Positions 60,326 to 64,000 of a DNA stretch of 64,000 nt are shown here, piece after piece. The stretch is from positions 7,106,956 through 7,170,955 of the forward strand of contig OZ007508.1 of assembly GCA_963931865.1 (NCBI GenBank), written 5' to 3'. The DNA is from Axinella damicornis (Eukaryota > Porifera > Demospongiae > Axinellida > Axinellidae). Numbering within the stretch: the first letter of the stretch is position 1; each line of letters opens with the position of its first letter. Below the pieces are notes generated by a model. It was not told where the DNA came from. It searched no databases and saw nothing but the letters and a program-made list of their open reading frames with translations. Both the position numbers and the translations under genes were made by a program.

Positions 60326-63300
60326 CAGGGGCGGATCCAGGGGGGGGCTACAAGGGGCTGTAGCCCCCCCCTTTCCAAGTCTGACCACACCCCCTTATTT
60401 ACTATAGGCTCATGATGATTGCGCAATCGGCAAGCACGTGGACATGTTTTTTTGGTAGCGCTATGGAACCAGCAACAAAGAAATTGAAAGGAAGGTCGAC
60501 CTCAATGCTGGACTTCTTTCAACGAGACCGAGGCGAATCTTCGGACTCTGACATTGGTGATTACGGCGAATCTTCGTCGGACTCTGATTCACGACTGGAA
60601 GTATCACCGGGAGCCACTGCAAGTGCTCATGGTGAGTGTTCCAGTTCAAATACGTTACCTGTAGTAGGGCCATATGACCTTGGAACTATTAAAATTAGCC
60701 TCCTAAGGGGCAGGATCTCAGATGAAGATAAGTACAAGGTACTGAAGAACCTTGACCAGCCCGAACACTTCAACTTCCCAACTGTCCTAGAAGGCCAACA
60801 GTTACGGCGGTTTCAGAGCTCTTGGTTTTCTAAGTACCCCTGGCTAGGATACAGTAGATCAGAAAATGGTGGATACTGTGCCTACTGTTTAGCATTTCCA
60901 TCTTCATTGAAAAGAGGAGGGAAGCCTGGTTCTCTTGTGACAACTCCATTGGTTAAATTCAAGAAGGCTCTAGAAACCCTAGCACTCCATGAAAAACACG
61001 AATATCATAAGGATTCGTACACTAAAACAGTAGCTTTCCTTGAATATATGTCTGGGAGCCGTCAGAGTATTGATACACAACTTGATACTTCATATGCAGC
61101 ACAAATACAGAAGAACAGAAAAGTTCTGAAATCAATAATGGCAACAGTGGAAGTTTGTGGTCGGCAAGGAATTGCTTTAAGGGGTCACCGCGATGATGGA
61201 AAGCACCTTGACGATGGTGACAATAATCCTGGGAACTTCCAAGTTCTGCTTCGATTTTGATGTGGTGCTGGTGACAGTGTGTTAGCGGAGCATTTCAAGA
61301 ACTGCGCTAGAAATGCAACTTATCGCTCTAAGACGACACAAAATGAGATTATTGAAGTTCTGGGTGGTATGATCTTAGAAACAATAATAGCTCAAGTGAA
61401 GGAAGCTCGATTCTTTGCTATAATTTCTGACGAAGTTCAAGATGCGGCTTCAATAGAACAAGTTACCTTTGTGATAAGATACGTATACAAAGAAGATGAT
61501 GAATATATTGTGAAGGAAAGTTTTGTTGGGTTTAAGGAGCAGCATCGTGAAATGACTGGTGATGCTATAGCTTCAACTATCCTGAATAAGTTAGAGGAGC
61601 TCGGGCTAGACTGTGAGTGTCTACGTGGACAAGGATATGATGGAAGTGGATCGATGGCAGGTGTAAGAAAAGGTGCAAGCAGTATCATACGACAAAAATA
61701 TCCTTTAGCGACGTACATCCACTGTTGCAGTCATATATTGAACTTGGCAATTGCTAGTTCATGTTCCCTAGCGCTGGTCAGAAATATGATGGGAAGTGTG
61801 AGTGAAGTGTGGAAGTTTTTTGAGCATGGAAAGAGGCAGGATAAGCTTGCGGAAGTGATTGAATGTGAATTGCCAGAGGTGAAGAAGAAGAGGGTCAAAC
61901 CTCTATGTAGAACAAGGTGGGTAGAACGGCATGATGCCCTAGAAGTATTTGTTGATTTGTATCCTGCCCTTGTACAAGCTCTTAGTGACATTGCGTATGG
62001 CGAAGATTCTGTCTCATGGAATAGAGAAACCGTCACTAATGCAAACAGCTTGCTTGCTGCTATAGAAAAATTTTCCTTTGTTCTGGCACTGGTGGTCGTG
62101 TTTAATGTTCTTTCATACATCAGGGGTCTAACCGTAATGCTTCAGCAGAGATCCTTGGATATTGTCCAGGGAATTGAGTTGGTTCAAGATGTGCAGGAAC
62201 AGCTGAAGGAACTGAGAGAAGAAGTAGATAACTGGCACGCAATTTGGTTCCAATTGGCTGTGGACATGACTGAGGAAGTAGGAACCGAGAAACCTTCAAT
62301 TCCACGCAGGTGCAATAAGCAAACACAACGAGCCAACGTTGATGCTGAATCCCCTGAAGTGTATTATAGAAGATCATTAACGGTTCCTTTCCTGGACCAC
62401 CTTCAGAATGAGTTAGAAGACAGGTTTTCATCGAATGCGAAGATTGCAACTCTTGGACTCTGCCTGGTTCCCAGTGTTTTCTTGAAGAAAAACGACTGGC
62501 AAGAGAATGTTATGAACCTTGCGTCACTGTACGAAATTGATTTGCCATGTCCTCTTTCATTGCAAACTGAACTGCACTGTTGGAAGCACAAATTTCTACA
62601 CTGTGAGCGAGATCAATTACCAGACAGCCCAATAACAGCATTAAATCACTGTGACAGCAGGCTCTTCCCCAATGTTTCTACCTTGTTAAGGTTACTGTGC
62701 ACAATTCCTGTTACATCATGTGAGGCAGAACGGACTTTCTCAGCTCTACGCCGGATAAAACCGTTCTTGAGGACCACGATGACAGAGGACAGGCTTAGTG
62801 GTCTGGCTCTTTTGCACATTCACAGAGCCATTTCAGTTGATTTGGATGATGCTGTTGATAGATTTGCACAAAAGCACCCAAGAAAGCTACAGCTTCTATA
62901 GTGTGTGTATCCGAATGTCAACAAACCTACAACCGTTAGTAAGAACTGTGTATACACTTTTCTGTACATTGTGTATCATATTTTTTCCTTTTTCCTGGGA
63001 AGTGAATCTGTGTCATGACTTTTTTTTTGTAGATTGTGTATCATAATTTTTTTCTTCTGGTAGGTGAATGGAGTGTGCATGGGTACAACATTCAGCACAG
63101 TAGATGCGGATCACGCCATGCCAGGGCCAGCGGGGCGCTGGCCGCGTCTGGCCGTACCACTTTTCAATTAGTAGGCGTGGGTTGCCAGTCAATTAGCTAC
63201 CTTTCCACATAGAGAGTGAGACGGAAACCAGAAAGCAGTGAGTGCAGTACGAAGCACGGAAGACGCTACGATCGCGAACGAGAGCCCATCTAGACAGCTG

Positions 63301-63428
63301 AAAAAAGAAGGTGAAAAATTTTTCGCGCTTCGCGCAGATACTGATCGGCGCTTCGCGCCTCTACTCACTGCCTTCGGCAGCGGCCCTGCAATAGCCCCCC
63401 CTTAAATTTTCCCCTGCATCCGCCCCTG
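60326..63428 (+). mobile_element. Complete hAT transposon with 5-bp target duplication
   Basis: 3103 bp. The left end CAGGGGCGGATCCAGGGG and the right end CCCCTGCATCCGCCCCTG are inverted repeats; further in, GGGGGGGCTA faces TAGCCCCCCC. ACTCA flanks both sides (60321-60325 and 63429-63433). A 5-6-bp duplication fits the hAT5 subgroup rather than the 8 bp of most hAT elements. It carries one transposase gene and is the likely source of the MITEs at 1360, 22000, 44388 and 45059. Confidence 0.9.
60463..62901 (+). pseudogene. hAT transposase, broken by one nonsense codon
   Basis: One frame of 813 codons from the ATG at 60463, interrupted only by TGA at 61258 (codon 266). A single C-to-T change in CGA would give it, as expected at a CpG. 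In order: an acidic disordered N-terminus; a TTF-type zinc finger at about 125-195 (YCAYCLAF, then HEKHEYH); a DUF4371-like RNase H catalytic core with Asp in IISDE (about 323) and GYDGSGS (about 393), the HCCSHILNLA block and TRWVERHDAL; and the hAT dimerisation domain with SCEAERTFSALRRIK (Glu about 756). The overall type is that of ZMYM/THAP12-like hAT proteins. All expected catalytic acidic residues are present, so inactivation is recent. Without readthrough, only the zinc-finger part is made. Confidence 0.9.
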
Positions 63429-63433
63429 ACTCA

Positions 63434-64000
63434 GGCTGTCCACCAAGGTTAACTAGACTTTTCATGATCATTGGATCAAAAATCACCAAGTTGAATTCAA
63501 AAGTGAACAAGACCGGCACAAAACTTGTGAGATCACAAAACAAGCTCTATATGCTGTGCTGAAACATCAGTGCTGGCTCATTGCATTATAATTTTTGTGA
63601 ATTCTTCCTGACTGTTCAGCCACTCTGAGCTATACCTGACCACATGATGCCAGTCAATCGCATGCAAGCTGAGTCCATTCCAGAGTGGTATAACAAAGGG
63701 ATCTGTAAGGTTAACTTGATGCCTGCATGCCAGATACATAAATCTTTGACACTGAAGTTGTCTGTGCTCAGGTAAATGGAAATGTTTACGCACAAAGTAT
63801 ATAGCTGCTAGAAAAATAACTATACATTACATCACCATACAAATACCAGTTGAATCACTATATAATTTGCGGCCTGCATGGTTACATCAGGATGACTATA
63901 TCTACCTAAAATGCTATATAAAGCGATAATTATTGTTTATCAGACACTTCATTTCGTATATAGAACTGGTAAGCAGCCCTGAGTCCGGACTCCAGTGCAC
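63434..64000. other. Nothing recognised
   Basis: The sequence after the hAT element has no convincing ORF or repeat up to the window edge. Confidence 0.5.

Overview
The window is eukaryotic and animal-like. Genes are split by GT-AG introns. There is much non-coding DNA with simple repeats, and many short inverted-repeat transposons. Several proteins carry animal death-fold domains (CARD and Death). The secreted cysteine-rich protein at 4549-5466 belongs to a family I know from sponges and cnidarians. Together with the base composition and repeat style, this suggests a demosponge, but that is an inference. No rRNA, tRNA, CRISPR or bacterial-type operon was seen.

Layout. 13-2422: a two-exon Death-domain gene. 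4549-5466: an intronless secreted protein. 6.3-6.6 kb: a decayed LINE reverse transcriptase fragment. 8313-8960: a membrane-anchored deaminase-like protein, with a broken copy of its 3' end 1 kb downstream. 13.3-16.0, 19.2-23.0 and 30.9-33.8 kb: three genes (A, B, C) with a large disordered exon, short linker exons and a C-terminal CARD exon. 34.8-35.6 kb: a lysine-rich ORF of unknown function flanked by a 124-bp inverted copy of part of itself. 38.3-40.8 kb: gene D, the same design ending in a Death domain. 48.8-51.4 kb: gene F, again ending in a CARD. 54.4-55.3 kb, minus strand: a glycine-zipper protein. 60.3-63.4 kb: an almost intact hAT transposon with one nonsense codon.

The main result is a same-strand cluster of six putative death-fold adaptor genes (E, A, B, C, D, F) built on one exon plan. 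In B, C, D and F the linker introns have phases 0, 2 and 1, and every terminal CARD or Death exon is entered in phase 1, so terminal domains are interchangeable without a frame change. The sequence shows such an exchange. B and C are tandem duplicates through their N-terminal exons but end in different CARDs, whereas B's CARD exon and its flanks are nearly identical to those of gene A. The change-over in B lies at an inserted hAT-type MITE. Five of the six proteins also share a short D/E-x-G/A-Y-x-S motif in otherwise unrelated disordered regions. By analogy with CARD and Death adaptors, these proteins may pair receptors with signalling effectors through their C-terminal domain; that is inference.

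Mobile DNA is abundant. There is a palindromic family beginning TAGCCTCG with 9-bp target duplications (Mutator-like), hAT-derived MITEs with 5-6-bp duplications, a 1.87-kb fold-back element inside gene C's first intron, and a TIR element in gene F's intron carrying a HIRAN-like fragment. All exon boundaries come from reading splice sites and phases by eye; no transcript data were available.
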